Shown here: positions 53,169 to 62,753 of the stretch, piece after piece | Numbering within the stretch: position 1 is the first letter of the stretch | Layout of the letters: every line of letters starts with the position of its first letter | Assembly (NCBI GenBank): GCA_001701135.1 | Contig: DAAN01000030.1 | Location: 248,001 to 312,000 of the forward strand | DNA length: 64,000 nucleotides | DNA from: Bacteroidales bacterium H3 | GTDB lineage: Bacteria > Bacteroidota > Bacteroidia > Bacteroidales > Muribaculaceae | Reading direction: 5' to 3' | Translations under genes and position numbers: made by a program | Notes under the pieces: model-generated | What the model was told of the DNA's origin: nothing | Databases searched by the model: none | The model's input: only the letters and a program-made list of their open reading frames with translations

Positions 53169-55331
53169 TTACTTGTCGGTGGCATCGGTCTCAGCATCCT
53201 GCTCAAGAATCTCGAGCATGCGGATGGCCGAAGCGGGGATGCGTGTGCCGGGGCCGAAGATGGCCGAAACACCTGCGCGATACAGGAAATCATAGTCCTG
53301 GGCGGGAATCACGCCGCCTGCAGTGACCATGATGTCGTCGCGGCCGAGTTTTTTCAGTTCCTCGATAACCTGAGGCACGAGAGTCTTGTGACCGGCGGCA
53401 AGAGAGCTGACGCCGAGGATATGGACGTCATTCTCAACAGCCTGACGGGCTGCTTCGGCGGGAGTTTGGAACAGAGGTCCCATGTCGACGTCGAAACCGC
53501 AGTCGGCATAACCGGTGGCAACAACCTTGGCGCCGCGGTCGTGACCGTCCTGGCCCATCTTGGCAATCATGATGCGGGGCTGACGGCCCTCGCGCTTGGC
53601 GAAATCCTCCACCATCTTGCGGGCGCGGAGGAAATCGGGATCGTTCTTTGTTTCTGAGGAGTACACGCCTGAAATAGTACGGATTACAGCTTTATAACGG
53701 CCTACGACTTCCTCGCAGGCATCGGAAATTTCGCCTAACGACGCACGCAGCCCGGCAGCTTTCACGGCAAGGTCGAGCAGATTGCCCTTTTTGGTGCGGA
53801 CGCACTCGGTGATGTCGGCCAGCGCCTTCTTCACGGCAGCCTCATCGCGGTCCTTGCGGAGGTCTACCAGACGGGCAACCTGTTCATTACGCACCTCGGT
53901 ATTGTCGATTTCGAGGATATCGATGGGATCCTCATGGTCGAGACGATATTTGTTGATACCCACGATGGTCTGACGGCCGGAGTCGATGCGGGCCTGGGTG
54001 CGGGCTGCAGCCTCCTCGATACGGAGTTTGGGCAGACCGGTCTCAATGGCCTTGGCCATACCGCCGAGCTTCTCGATTTCCTGGATGTGCTCCCATGCGC
54101 GGTGAGCGATTTCGTTGGTGAGCGATTCCACATAGTAGGAACCTGCCCAGGGGTCGATTTCGCGGCAGATCTGAGTTTCGTTCTGAATGTAGATCTGGGT
54201 GTTACGTGCGATACGTGCCGAGAAGTCGGTGGGAAGGGCGATAGCTTCGTCGAGGGCGTTGGTATGAAGCGACTGGGTGTGGCCGAGAGCAGCGCCCATG
54301 GCTTCGATACATGTACGGCCGACGTTGTTGAAGGGGTCCTGCTCGGTGAGCGACCAACCCGAAGTCTGCGAGTGAGTGCGCAGAGCCAGCGATTTGGGGT
54401 TCTTGGGGTTGAAGCGGCTCACAATCTTGGCCCAGAGCATGCGGGCGGCTCTCATCTTGGCAATCTCCATGAAGAAATTCATGCCGATGGCCCAGAAGAA
54501 GCTCAGACGGGGTGCGAAGGAGTCGATGTCCATGCCGGCATTGACACCGGCGCGGAGATATTCCAGACCGTCGGCGAGGGTATAGGCAAGCTCGATGTCG
54601 CAGGTTGCGCCTGCTTCCTGCATGTGATAGCCCGAGATGGAGATGGAGTTGAACTTGGGCATATTCTGCGAGGTGTACTCGAAGATGTCGGCGATGATGC
54701 GCATCGAGAACTCGGGCGGATAGATGTAGGTATTGCGCACCATGAACTCCTTAAGGATGTCGTTCTGGATGGTACCGGCCATCTCCTCGAGTTTAGCACC
54801 CTGTTCGAGACCGGCATTGATGTAGAAGGCAAGCACGGGAAGTACGGCGCCGTTCATGGTCATCGAGACCGACATCTTGTTCAGAGGAATGCCGTCGAAG
54901 AGCACTTTCATGTCCTCTACGGAGCAGATGGAAACACCGGCTTTGCCGACATCACCTACCACACGGGGATGGTCGGCGTCGTAGCCGCGGTGAGTAGCGA
55001 GGTCGAAGGCCACCGAAAGGCCTTTCTGACCCGACGCAAGGTTGCGGCGGTAGAAAGCGTTTGACTCGGCGGCTGTGGAGAAGCCTGCATACTGACGCAC
55101 GGTCCAGGGACGGATGGCATACATGCCGCTGTAGGGTCCGCGCAGGAATGGGGGAAGACCGGCCACATAGTCGAGATGTTCCATGCCCTGGAGGTCATCC
55201 TTGGTGTAGACGGGCTTCACGGGAATCAGCTCCGGGGTGAGCCAGTCGGTGTCGGGATTGTGGGCCGGAGCAGTGGCCTGAGCGCCGAAGGCGTCGGTGA
55301 GGATATCTATGTTTTTGAAATCGGGTTTCAT
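53169..55331 (-). CDS. mutB: Methylmalonyl-CoA mutase, large (catalytic) subunit
   Basis: A 720-residue adenosylcobalamin enzyme that interconverts succinyl-CoA and methylmalonyl-CoA, the route to propionate in Bacteroidota. The N-terminal barrel holds [19 protein letters not shown] and [18 protein letters not shown]. The C-terminal cobalamin domain has D-G-H-D-R-G with the cobalt-binding His597, and the GG loop [12 protein letters not shown]. It lies 6 bases after the small subunit gene. No MeaB chaperone, epimerase or decarboxylase is next to it. Confidence 0.97.
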   Translation of the reverse strand: MKPDFKNIDILTDAFGAQATAPAHNPDTDWLTPELIPVKPVYTKDDLQGMEHLDYVAGLPPFLRGPYSGMYAIRPWTVRQYAGFSTAAESNAFYRRNLASGQKGLSVAFDLATHRGYDADHPRVVGDVGKAGVSICSVEDMKVLFDGIPLNKMSVSMTMNGAVLPVLAFYINAGLEQGAKLEEMAGTIQNDILKEFMVRNTYIYPPEFSMRIIADIFEYTSQNMPKFNSISISGYHMQEAGATCDIELAYTLADGLEYLRAGVNAGMDIDSFAPRLSFFWAIGMNFFMEIAKMRAARMLWAKIVSRFNPKNPKSLALRTHSQTSGWSLTEQDPFNNVGRTCIEAMGAALGHTQSLHTNALDEAIALPTDFSARIARNTQIYIQNETQICREIDPWAGSYYVESLTNEIAHRAWEHIQEIEKLGGMAKAIETGLPKLRIEEAAARTQARIDSGRQTIVGINKYRLDHEDPIDILEIDNTEVRNEQVARLVDLRKDRDEAAVKKALADITECVRTKKGNLLDLAVKAAGLRASLGEISDACEEVVGRYKAVIRTISGVYSSETKNDPDFLRARKMVEDFAKREGRQPRIMIAKMGQDGHDRGAKVVATGYADCGFDVDMGPLFQTPAEAARQAVENDVHILGVSSLAAGHKTLVPQVIEELKKLGRDDIMVTAGGVIPAQDYDFLYRAGVSAIFGPGTRIPASAIRMLEILEQDAETDATDK

Positions 55332-55337
55332 TGCTGT

Positions 55338-57260
55338 TTACTTTTTGAGGAGACGGCGGTTGAAGTCCTGGAGGGTCTGCAGCACGTTGCTCTTTACATG
55401 GATGAAATCGTTAATGCCGAGTGCCTTGAGGTCGTCGGTGCATGCGGGAGCGCCGGCCACTACGAATTCGGCGCGGCCGTCGAGCAGACGGAAAGCCTCG
55501 GGAGCGTATTCGGCGTATTCATCATCGGAGGAGCAGAGCACCACCACATCGGCCTTTTTGGCGATGGCGGCGTCAATGCCTTCCTGAACGGTCTTGAAAC
55601 CGATGTTGTCGATAATTTCATAACCGGCGCAGCCGAAGAAGTTAGACGAGAACTGTGCGCGGGCAAGACGCATTGCCAGATTGCCGATTGTGAGCATGAA
55701 CACCTTCGGACGGTTGCCCGATGCTTCGGTGGTCAGGCGCAGCAGCTCGAAATCAGATGCCATGCGGCGGGTGTTGAGAGCTTTCTCGGGGTTGGCGTTG
55801 CATGAGCAGCAGCATTTGTGCTCGCTGACGCCGGCAACGACTTCGGCGGGAGCGCCGGTGTCGTGCACTTTGCGGTTCTCCACATCGGCCGACGAGCCAT
55901 CCTGAATCTTTTCGGCTGCCATCTCGTTGAAGTTGGGGAACTGGTTGGTGCCCAGCAGAATCTCTTTGCGGCGGGCCATGTCGTCGTGGCGTTTGGCAGC
56001 GGAAGCGTTGACGGCTTTCTGCACTTCGCCGGCATTTACGGCAGCGAAGAATCCGCCCAGCTCCTCGATTTCAAGGAAGAGCTTCCATGCCTCGCGGGCG
56101 ATGGAGACGGTGAGGGTTTCAACATAATACGAGCCACCGGCGGGGTCGGCAACCTTGTCGAGGTGACTCTCCTCTTTGAGAAGAAGCTGTTGGTTGCGGG
56201 CGATGCGTTCCGAGAAATCGTCGGGCTGCTTGTAGGGAGCGTCAAAAGGTGTGACCGTGAGAGAGTCAACGCCTGCCAGAGCGGCCGACATGGCCTCGGT
56301 CTGGCTGCGGAGCAGATTCACGTGTGCGTCATAGAGGGTCTGGTTGAAGCGGGATGTGGTGGCATGGAGCGCCATCTTGCAATCCTTTTCCTCAATGGGC
56401 TTATACTGGTTGGCTATCTGCGCCCAAAGCATGCGGGCAGCGCGGAATTTTGCAAGCTCCATGAAATAGTTGGAACTTACACCCATATTGAATTTGATGC
56501 GGTCGGCGACGACAGCGGGTTTCACGCCGTTCTCGGTGAGAAGCGACATCCACTGCGCGCCCCAGGCCAGAGCATAGCCGAGTTCCTGATAGATATAGCA
56601 GCCGGCGTTGGATAGCACGTCGGAGTTGACGGCCAGACAGCGCAGACCGGGCACGTCGGCCACTGCATCGATGATGCCCATGGCTTCGGCAGCCACTGCC
56701 TTGGCGTCTATGTCGGCGCCATGTCGGAATGCACGTTTGAGGGGGTCGTAGTTGATCGAACCGTGAAACTCTTTCTCCACCCCGTGAGCCTTGATCCACT
56801 CTGCAAGAGCGGCGGTGAACTCAAACGCCTTGCCGGGGCAAACGTTGAAATTGATTTCCACGTCGCTCACCTTGATGTCTTTAAGGAGAGCGTCGACGGT
56901 GGCTACTGTAGGCTCTTTCACGGTGAACCCGAGCGAGTTGACACCCTTTCCGAGCACATCGAGCGCGATGCGGTTGGCTTCGGCGGGGTCAGTGGCGATA
57001 ATGTCCTGACGGGTAAGCCATTCATTATTGTCGCGTGTGCCGCGAACATAGGGATACTCTCCGGGGAGGGTGTCGGTGGTTTTCAGTCCGGCAATATCCT
57101 CGCGGCGGTACATGGGCTGCACGGAGAAACCTTCATTGGTTCTCCACACCAGCTTTTTCTCGAAAGGCACGCCCTTGAGGTCGGCGTCGACTTTCGCTTT
57201 CCACTCGTCGTAGGAGACGGGGGGAAACTGGGTGAACAGTTTTTCTTTATTGTCTGCCAT
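55338..57260 (-). CDS. mutA: Methylmalonyl-CoA mutase, small subunit
   Basis: A 640-residue paralogue of the large subunit that forms the heterodimer. It opens with KEKLFTQFPPVSYDEWKAKVDADLKG, keeps the barrel (VKPAVVADRIKFNMGVSSNYFMELAKFRAARMLW) and a C-terminal flavodoxin-like domain, but has no D-x-H-x-x-G cobalamin motif (the corresponding region reads MLTIGNLAMRLAR), as expected for the non-catalytic subunit. A Cys cluster (HKCCCSC) near residue 490 is unusual. Confidence 0.95.
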   Translation of the reverse strand: MADNKEKLFTQFPPVSYDEWKAKVDADLKGVPFEKKLVWRTNEGFSVQPMYRREDIAGLKTTDTLPGEYPYVRGTRDNNEWLTRQDIIATDPAEANRIALDVLGKGVNSLGFTVKEPTVATVDALLKDIKVSDVEINFNVCPGKAFEFTAALAEWIKAHGVEKEFHGSINYDPLKRAFRHGADIDAKAVAAEAMGIIDAVADVPGLRCLAVNSDVLSNAGCYIYQELGYALAWGAQWMSLLTENGVKPAVVADRIKFNMGVSSNYFMELAKFRAARMLWAQIANQYKPIEEKDCKMALHATTSRFNQTLYDAHVNLLRSQTEAMSAALAGVDSLTVTPFDAPYKQPDDFSERIARNQQLLLKEESHLDKVADPAGGSYYVETLTVSIAREAWKLFLEIEELGGFFAAVNAGEVQKAVNASAAKRHDDMARRKEILLGTNQFPNFNEMAAEKIQDGSSADVENRKVHDTGAPAEVVAGVSEHKCCCSCNANPEKALNTRRMASDFELLRLTTEASGNRPKVFMLTIGNLAMRLARAQFSSNFFGCAGYEIIDNIGFKTVQEGIDAAIAKKADVVVLCSSDDEYAEYAPEAFRLLDGRAEFVVAGAPACTDDLKALGINDFIHVKSNVLQTLQDFNRRLLKK

Positions 57261-57416
57261 AAATTAAATGGTTTACATTAATGCTGATTTGGCTGGAGCA
57301 GGGCGGCGAAACGTCACGCCGCAAAGCTGTGTTTACGGCGAAGCGTGGCGCAACAGGTGCTCATGAATCTCAACATGGTAAAAGATTCCGTATTTCCAAA
57401 ACAAGTTCTGTGACCG

Positions 57417-57446
57417 CAAAATTACTAAACTTTTGGCAATTACAAA
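57417..57446 (-). promoter_or_regulatory. Promoter of mutA-mutB
   Basis: On the minus strand TAATTTTG (57424-57417) and TTTG (57446-57443) are separated by 18 bases, close to the consensus spacing. Confidence 0.65.
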
Positions 57447-57495
57447 TAAATTGAGGAAAAAATTCTTTAAATCCTCAGCGATTCTTTGCCGTTTC

Positions 57496-57528
57496 TTTGG
57501 CTCGGAAATGAAAAATGTAGTATCTTTG
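57496..57528 (+). promoter_or_regulatory. Promoter of the agmatine operon
   Basis: TTTG (57496-57499) and TATCTTTG (57521-57528) are separated by 21 bases, a full consensus match. The leader to the ATG at 57570 is about 35 bases. Confidence 0.78.
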
Positions 57529-57569
57529 TGACGCGGGCAGCTGTCAGCACACCCTTAAATCTTGAAAAT

Positions 57570-57812
57570 ATGGAATTCGACGATATAATCGAACTTTTTC
57601 ACAACATTATCCATCAGACCGGCAGCATAGACATGGCTGAGGATGAATTCAAAAAAATGATCAGCGAGGATGACGACCTCCACAAGCGCTACCGACAATG
57701 GTGCCATGAGGTGGGCAGCTCCGAGCGTAATGGATTTCTCGATTTCTGCGACGAATTTCTCGCCGACCAGGATTCGAAATGGGATTCTCTTGACAACGAC
57801 TACGACCGATGA
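57570..57812 (+). CDS. Small acidic protein coupled to agmatine deiminase, unknown function
   Basis: An 80-residue, strongly acidic, probably all-helical protein (starts MEFDDIIELFHNIIHQTG; ends SKWDSLDNDYDR). Two cysteines are present (QWCHEVG, DFCDEF). The ATG at 57570 is chosen over an upstream in-frame start because the latter lies within the promoter. The last four bases overlap the agmatine deiminase start (ATGA). I do not recognise a family; its coupling suggests a link with polyamine synthesis or chance co-transcription. Confidence 0.75.
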   Translation: MEFDDIIELFHNIIHQTGSIDMAEDEFKKMISEDDDLHKRYRQWCHEVGSSERNGFLDFCDEFLADQDSKWDSLDNDYDR

Positions 57813-58921
57813 ACGACAACAACAGCCTCCCGTCTGCCGTGATGCCCCCGGAGTGGGACGAGCGTTTCGACGCCACTTTGATTTCATGGCCTCACGCCGC
57901 CACCGACTGGAACTATATGCTTCAGGAGGTTGACCGCTGCTACTGCTTCATGCTTGAGGCATTGCTGCGCGCCCGGCAGACGGTGGTGATTGTCACCCCC
58001 GAGCCTGAGCGTGTGCGCGGCGTGATCGACGCGTTCATGGCCGAGTTGGGCGACGACAACGCCCCGCGCCATCCCGGAGGATTCGATGCTCTGGCCGAAA
58101 GGGTGCTGATGGCCCGATGTGACACCAACGACACCTGGATCCGCGACTATGGTCCGCTGGCTATGCAGGAACCTGACAAGGATACCCTCACGGCTGTCAG
58201 CTGGAAATTTAACGGATGGGGGCTGAAATTCGCGGCCGACAAAGACAACCTCGTCACACTACAGCTCTACAAGAGCAAACTGCTGTGCGCCGACATGATC
58301 GCGCGCAAGAATTATGTGCTTGAAGGCGGCTCTGTGGAATCAGACGGCGAAGGAACCATCCTCACCACCGAAAGCTGCATGCTCTCCATCAACCGGAACG
58401 GGTTTTATAAACGTGCCGAGGTTGAGAAAGCGCTCGCCAACGGCATGGGGGCACAGAGGGTGCTGTGGCTGACACGTGGCGCCCTCGAGGGTGACGACAC
58501 CGACGGACATATCGACACTCTTGCCCGCTTTGCACCCGGAAACGTGATTTTTTATGTAAAATCCTACAACGCGGAAGACCCCCATACGGCCGAGCTCGAC
58601 GCCATGGAGCAAGAACTGCGCAGTTTCATCTCTCCGGCAGGTACACCCTACTCGTTGCTTGCTCTCCCCCTTCCCGATCCTGTATATGATGAAAACGGCG
58701 AGCGGCTCCCGGCCACATACGCCAATTTCCTAATCACTCCCCGTGCGGTGATCATGCCTGTCTACAATCAGCCCCGCAACGATTCCATGGCACGGCAGAT
58801 GCTCTCCATAGCGTTTGCTGACCGGGAGATCATCACAGTCGACTGCTCGGCTCTGATTCGGCAGCACGGATCGCTTCATTGCGCCACCATGCAGATTCCC
58901 CGCAGCTGGCTCCCTCTCTGA
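57809..58921 (+). CDS. aguA: Agmatine deiminase
   Basis: A 370-residue enzyme of the guanidine-modifying superfamily that converts agmatine to N-carbamoylputrescine and ammonia. It shows MPPEWDERFDATLISWPH, NDTWIRDYGP, the EGGSVESDG motif, the DDTDGHIDTLARF motif (Asp/His) and the catalytic Cys358 in GSLHCATMQ. The next gene carries out the following step. Confidence 0.95.
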   Translation: MNDNNSLPSAVMPPEWDERFDATLISWPHAATDWNYMLQEVDRCYCFMLEALLRARQTVVIVTPEPERVRGVIDAFMAELGDDNAPRHPGGFDALAERVLMARCDTNDTWIRDYGPLAMQEPDKDTLTAVSWKFNGWGLKFAADKDNLVTLQLYKSKLLCADMIARKNYVLEGGSVESDGEGTILTTESCMLSINRNGFYKRAEVEKALANGMGAQRVLWLTRGALEGDDTDGHIDTLARFAPGNVIFYVKSYNAEDPHTAELDAMEQELRSFISPAGTPYSLLALPLPDPVYDENGERLPATYANFLITPRAVIMPVYNQPRNDSMARQMLSIAFADREIITVDCSALIRQHGSLHCATMQIPRSWLPL

Positions 58922-58968
58922 CACTTATTTATATCCTCTGACACTTATCTATATTAAGGTGTAACAGA

Positions 58969-59865
58969 ATGAACGATACCAGATCCACCATAAAAGTAGC
59001 GTTGATTCAGCAGAGAAAGTCTGCCGACATCAATGAAAACCGCCGCCGTCTGGCCGCCGAAATCCGGTCAGCCGCCGCTCAGGGCGCCCAACTCATTGTA
59101 AACCAAGAATTACACGACTCACTCTATTTCTGTCAGACCGAGGATGTCGACACATTCGACCTCGCAGTCGGCATGGAGTCGGAGGCCGTGAAGTTCTACT
59201 CGGCATTGGCCCGGGAGTGCGGTGTGGTGATTGTCACTTCGCTTTTCGAACGGCGTGCGCCCGGCTTATATCACAATACAGCCGTGGTTTTTGACACAGA
59301 CGGATCCGAGGCCGGACGTTACCGCAAGACCCACATACCCGACGACCCCGGATTCTACGAAAAATTCTACTTCACTCCCGGCGACCTCGGCATAAAGCCT
59401 GTCGACACTTCGCTGGGTCGTCTTGGCGTACTGGTATGTTGGGATCAGTGGTATCCCGAAGCAGCACGTCTGATGGCGCTGCAGGGTGCCCGGATGCTGA
59501 TCTATCCTACCGCAATCGGCTGGCAGGACAATGACTCCGAAGATGAAAAAGAGCGTCAGCGCGAGGCATGGCGCACCGTGCAGCGCGGCCACGCCGTGGC
59601 CAACGGCATTCCCGTAGTCACAGTCAACCGCGTGGGGCATGAAAACGACCCGTCCGGTGTCACTGACGGCATCACATTCTGGGGATCGTCATTCGTGGCC
59701 GGTCCCCAGGGAGAACTGCTCTACGATGCGCCCAGCCACCAAGAAGCCACAGCCGTGGTCGACGTGGATCTGCAACGTTCGGAGAATGTGCGCCGCTGGT
59801 GGCCATTCCTCCGCGACCGGCGCATCGACCTCTACGGCGGCATCACGAGCCGCTATCTCGACTGA
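58969..59865 (+). CDS. aguB: N-carbamoylputrescine amidase
   Basis: A 298-residue nitrilase-superfamily amidase that turns N-carbamoylputrescine into putrescine, CO2 and ammonia. The Glu-Lys-Cys triad is clear: Glu47 (NQELHDSLYF), Lys120 (RKTHIPDDPGFYEKFYF) and Cys157 (VLVCWDQWYPEAAR). Its position after agmatine deiminase completes the putrescine branch. Confidence 0.95.
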   Translation: MNDTRSTIKVALIQQRKSADINENRRRLAAEIRSAAAQGAQLIVNQELHDSLYFCQTEDVDTFDLAVGMESEAVKFYSALARECGVVIVTSLFERRAPGLYHNTAVVFDTDGSEAGRYRKTHIPDDPGFYEKFYFTPGDLGIKPVDTSLGRLGVLVCWDQWYPEAARLMALQGARMLIYPTAIGWQDNDSEDEKERQREAWRTVQRGHAVANGIPVVTVNRVGHENDPSGVTDGITFWGSSFVAGPQGELLYDAPSHQEATAVVDVDLQRSENVRRWWPFLRDRRIDLYGGITSRYLD

Positions 59866-59908
59866 ATTCCTCCGACCTTAAAGTTGTTTTAAATCCCCCT
59901 CGACAGCC

Positions 59909-61549
59909 ATGGAAATCAAGTTACCTCCCGACATCAACGGAAATTCACTCCGATTGCCACAGGGCACCGGCAATCTCACAATCATCGGAGCCAACGGCGC
60001 GGGCAAGACCCGGTTCAGCAACTTTCTGGCCGATTCGCTCGGCGACAAGGCTTTCAGGCTGTCGGCTCTCAGGGGCATTTTCATCAATGGCGAGCCGATC
60101 GATCACCCAGGCACCATCGACCGCCTGTTTCTGAAAGCTTCCAAGTCACCGTCGTTTCTTACCAACGACGCAACCACACCATTCGAAAGGCTCATCGCGC
60201 TCATGCTCAACGAGGAAATCGCAGAGCTTGTGGCATTCAAGATGCATCGCCTCGAAGTGGAGTCGGGCGACCGCAAAGAAGCGCAGGTGCCGGTCACCAA
60301 ACTCGACGAGATGATCGCACGGTGGGAAATGGTTTTCCCCAGAAATCAGATTCTGCGACAGGGAGGCAATCTGCTCTTCTCTCGCGAAGGACAGGCCGAC
60401 CGGTATTCACAAGTGAAACTTTCGGCAGGCGAAAAAGCCGTACTATACTATTTCGGAGGTGTGCTCTACGCCCCCGAGGGAGCTGTAGTTTTCGTCGATT
60501 CCCCCGAGATGTTTCTGCATCCCTCGCTCCATCAGAAAATATGGGACACGATGGAGACCATGCGCCCCGACTGCCGGTTTGTCTACACCACCCACGACCT
60601 CGAATTCACAGCTACGAGGCAAAGCAACGCCCTGCTGTGGGTCAAGGGCTACGATGCCGGGAAAGAACTCTGGGACTATATGATCCTGCCTCGCGGCGGG
60701 GGCATATCCGATGAAATCTACATGGCCATCGCCGGTGCGCGCAAGCCTATGCTCTTTATCGAGGGGGATGCCTCGCACTCTATAGATGCCAAACTCTATC
60801 CACTCGTGTTCAGAGACTTCACAGTGAAATCTCTCGGTTCTTGCGACAAAGTGATCGAATCGACACGCACCTTCAACGATCAGAAATCGCTACACCATCT
60901 CGACGCCAGGGGCATTGTGGACCGAGATCGGCGCGACGACGGCGAAGTGGCATATCTCAGGGCTAAAAATATTTTCGTGCCCGAAGTTGCCGAGATCGAA
61001 AACATTCTGATGCTTGAAGAGGTGGTGCGGGCAGTGGCTTCGTTTTGCGGCAAAGATGAAGATCGGGTGTTCCGCTCGGTTAAAAAATCGATTCTCGGAC
61101 AGTTCCGACACGAGCTGCGCAATCAGGCCATGCAACACACGCGTCATCGCATAAAACGTCTTCTGGAGCGTCGGGTCGATGGCAAATTCACCAATATCAA
61201 CGCATTCGAGAGTCACCTCGACAACCTCGGCCGTGAACTTAATCCGCGCGGCATGTATGAGAAACTGTGCCGCGAGTTTAACCGCCTTGTTGCCATGGAC
61301 AACTATGCCGGCATACTGAAAGTGTTCAACCAGAAATCGATGCTTCCGGTCTCCAACGTGTCTGAGCTGTGCGGACTCAACGGTTCAAAAGAAGCCTACA
61401 TCAACCGGATCATAGCCATACTGCACCGCGACAACCCCTCCTCGCGACGCATACGCGCCGCCATCGTCCGCTGCTTCGGACTCCACAACCCCGACAATGC
61501 CAATGCAGCGGGCATCCCGAATCCTCAGGATGGCAGCATGCCCGATTGA
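59909..61549 (+). CDS. ABC-type ATPase fused to DUF4435 (TOPRIM-like); PARIS AriA-AriB-like single chain
   Basis: A 546-residue protein. Residues 1-260 are an ABC/SMC-type ATPase: Walker A GANGAGKT (27-34), signature LSAGEK (171-176), Walker B VVFVDSPE (193-200) and the switch His229 (TTHD). From about 278 a DUF4435 domain begins: LFIEGD (Glu285), GIVDRDRRDD (Asp338, Asp340) and VAEIENILMLEEV (Glu362/Glu364), the acidic set of a TOPRIM-like nuclease of the OLD type. This pairing is that of PARIS anti-phage systems, where ATPase AriA holds effector AriB, here in one polypeptide. It could instead be a conserved chromosomal relative with another role. It lies 43 bases after aguB and meets metX tail to tail. 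Confidence 0.82.
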   Translation: MEIKLPPDINGNSLRLPQGTGNLTIIGANGAGKTRFSNFLADSLGDKAFRLSALRGIFINGEPIDHPGTIDRLFLKASKSPSFLTNDATTPFERLIALMLNEEIAELVAFKMHRLEVESGDRKEAQVPVTKLDEMIARWEMVFPRNQILRQGGNLLFSREGQADRYSQVKLSAGEKAVLYYFGGVLYAPEGAVVFVDSPEMFLHPSLHQKIWDTMETMRPDCRFVYTTHDLEFTATRQSNALLWVKGYDAGKELWDYMILPRGGGISDEIYMAIAGARKPMLFIEGDASHSIDAKLYPLVFRDFTVKSLGSCDKVIESTRTFNDQKSLHHLDARGIVDRDRRDDGEVAYLRAKNIFVPEVAEIENILMLEEVVRAVASFCGKDEDRVFRSVKKSILGQFRHELRNQAMQHTRHRIKRLLERRVDGKFTNINAFESHLDNLGRELNPRGMYEKLCREFNRLVAMDNYAGILKVFNQKSMLPVSNVSELCGLNGSKEAYINRIIAILHRDNPSSRRIRAAIVRCFGLHNPDNANAAGIPNPQDGSMPD

Positions 61550-61559
61550 AAAACAATGA

Positions 61560-62576
61560 TTATTCCGAAATAAAGGGCGTCAATATCTCATTAAGACGTC
61601 CATATTCCACGAGGAAACCATCGTGACCGAAAGCCGAGTCTATCTCGAAGAACCGCGACCCGGGAATCATCGACGCCAGACGACGCATTTCGGGAGGAGT
61701 GAAAATAATGTCGGTTGAGATTCCGACTATAATGGTCTGCGCCTTAATCGAACGCAGGGCATTCTCCACGCCGCCACGGTCTCGGCCTACATCATGAGTG
61801 TCAAACGCATCGAGAATCGACACATATGAATAAGCGTTATAGCGGCGGCAAAGTTTCTCTCCCTGATATTGCTGGTAAGTGCAGGCGCGGTGGCTGAGCG
61901 GTACCACATCTGACACGGGGTCGTTCTGAGTGATATTGTAGCTTTCGGGGCCTCGGTACGAAAGGAGTCCGATGGCACGGGCCGTGGCCAATCCGGCCAT
62001 AGCGGCATCATCGCGTCGCTGGCCCCATGTCCCGTCAGACTTAATGGCCATACGCTGTGTCTCGTCAATGGCGATGGTCCAGGGCGATGCTTTGGCATCA
62101 GTGGCGATCAGTATCAACCGGTTGAATCTGTCGGGTTCGCCGCAAGCCCATTCCAGAGCCTGAAACCCGCCTACCGAGCTGCCCACAAGAGCGTGAATGC
62201 GCCCGATGCCCAGATGACTGGCCAGCAGGGCGTGGGCACGCGCCATGTCGCGAATCGTAAGCTTTGGGAAATCGGCGTAATAAGGCTCGCCGGTGGCGGG
62301 ATTGACGCTCAGAGGGCCGGTGCTGCCGTAGTGCGAGCCTATTATGTTGGCGCAGACAGTGAACCATTTGTCAGGGTCGAGGAAACAACCCTTTTCGACC
62401 GTGTGGGGCCACCAGTCGGCGACATCGCTGTTGGCTGTCAGCGCATGGCACACCCACACCACATTGTCGGCATCCTGGTTCCTGGTGCCGAAAGTGTGGT
62501 AAGCGATGGTCAGTTCGGGCAGCTCTCCACCAAGTTCCAGTGCAAACGGTTTGTCGTAATGAAAATACTGTATCAT
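61560..62576 (-). CDS. metX: Homoserine O-acetyltransferase
   Basis: A 338-residue alpha/beta-hydrolase-fold enzyme for methionine synthesis, acetylating homoserine with acetyl-CoA. It has the typical YHTFGTRNQDADNVVWVCHALT opening, the nucleophile in GSSVGGFQALEW, and the Asp/His pair toward the end (GISTDIIFTPPE, SAFGHDGFL). The ATG at 62576 is chosen because a TAnnTTTG box lies just upstream (62589-62596); an in-frame start 31 codons earlier would read through the promoter. Confidence 0.94.
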   Translation of the reverse strand: MIQYFHYDKPFALELGGELPELTIAYHTFGTRNQDADNVVWVCHALTANSDVADWWPHTVEKGCFLDPDKWFTVCANIIGSHYGSTGPLSVNPATGEPYYADFPKLTIRDMARAHALLASHLGIGRIHALVGSSVGGFQALEWACGEPDRFNRLILIATDAKASPWTIAIDETQRMAIKSDGTWGQRRDDAAMAGLATARAIGLLSYRGPESYNITQNDPVSDVVPLSHRACTYQQYQGEKLCRRYNAYSYVSILDAFDTHDVGRDRGGVENALRSIKAQTIIVGISTDIIFTPPEMRRLASMIPGSRFFEIDSAFGHDGFLVEYGRLNEILTPFISE

Positions 62577-62588
62577 CGAAATTGTGTG

Positions 62589-62620
62589 CAAAATTATTAA
62601 AAATCGTGTACACTTGCAAG
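62589..62620 (-). promoter_or_regulatory. Promoter of metX, nearly leaderless
   Basis: On the minus strand TAATTTTG (62596-62589) fits TAnnTTTG with CTTG (62620-62617, one mismatch) 20 bases upstream. The ATG lies 12 bases after the box, so the leader would be a few bases at most. Confidence 0.6.
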
Positions 62621-62668
62621 CGACTATACCTATTTTTCTGAACAAAAGATAAAATCTGTCGGCATTCA

Positions 62669-62700
62669 TTTGATGATTCCAATTCTATTGCCTAATTTTG
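62669..62700 (+). promoter_or_regulatory. Promoter of the DUF6377-like sensor gene
   Basis: TTTG (62669-62672) and TAATTTTG (62693-62700) are separated by 20 bases, a full consensus match, divergent from metX. The leader is about 47 bases. Confidence 0.78.
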
Positions 62701-62753
62701 CATCAGCAACTGTTAAAATTATTTTAATAATTTCGACCGGTTGCGCTAAAGCC

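Larger units (their letters stand above)
57261..57569. other. Divergent promoter region between mutA and the agmatine operon
   Basis: About 309 bases. It holds a minus-strand promoter (57417-57446) giving mutA a leader of about 150 bases, and a plus-strand promoter (57496-57528). The mutA leader contains GGCGGCGAAACGTCACGCCG-like inverted segments near 57302-57355, but I cannot match it to a known cobalamin riboswitch. No further gene is seen. Confidence 0.5.

Noticed and set aside
53934..55064. Plus-strand frame opposite mutB
   Set aside because: Shadow frame of a gene with full cobalamin and active-site motifs.
57261..57416. Cobalamin riboswitch before mutA
   Set aside because: The leader is long enough, but I could not find the conserved B12-box sequence, so it is not reported as a riboswitch.
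59909..61549. Defence island around the ATPase-DUF4435 gene
   Set aside because: No other defence, integrase, transposase or toxin-antitoxin genes are present nearby; neighbours are metabolic.
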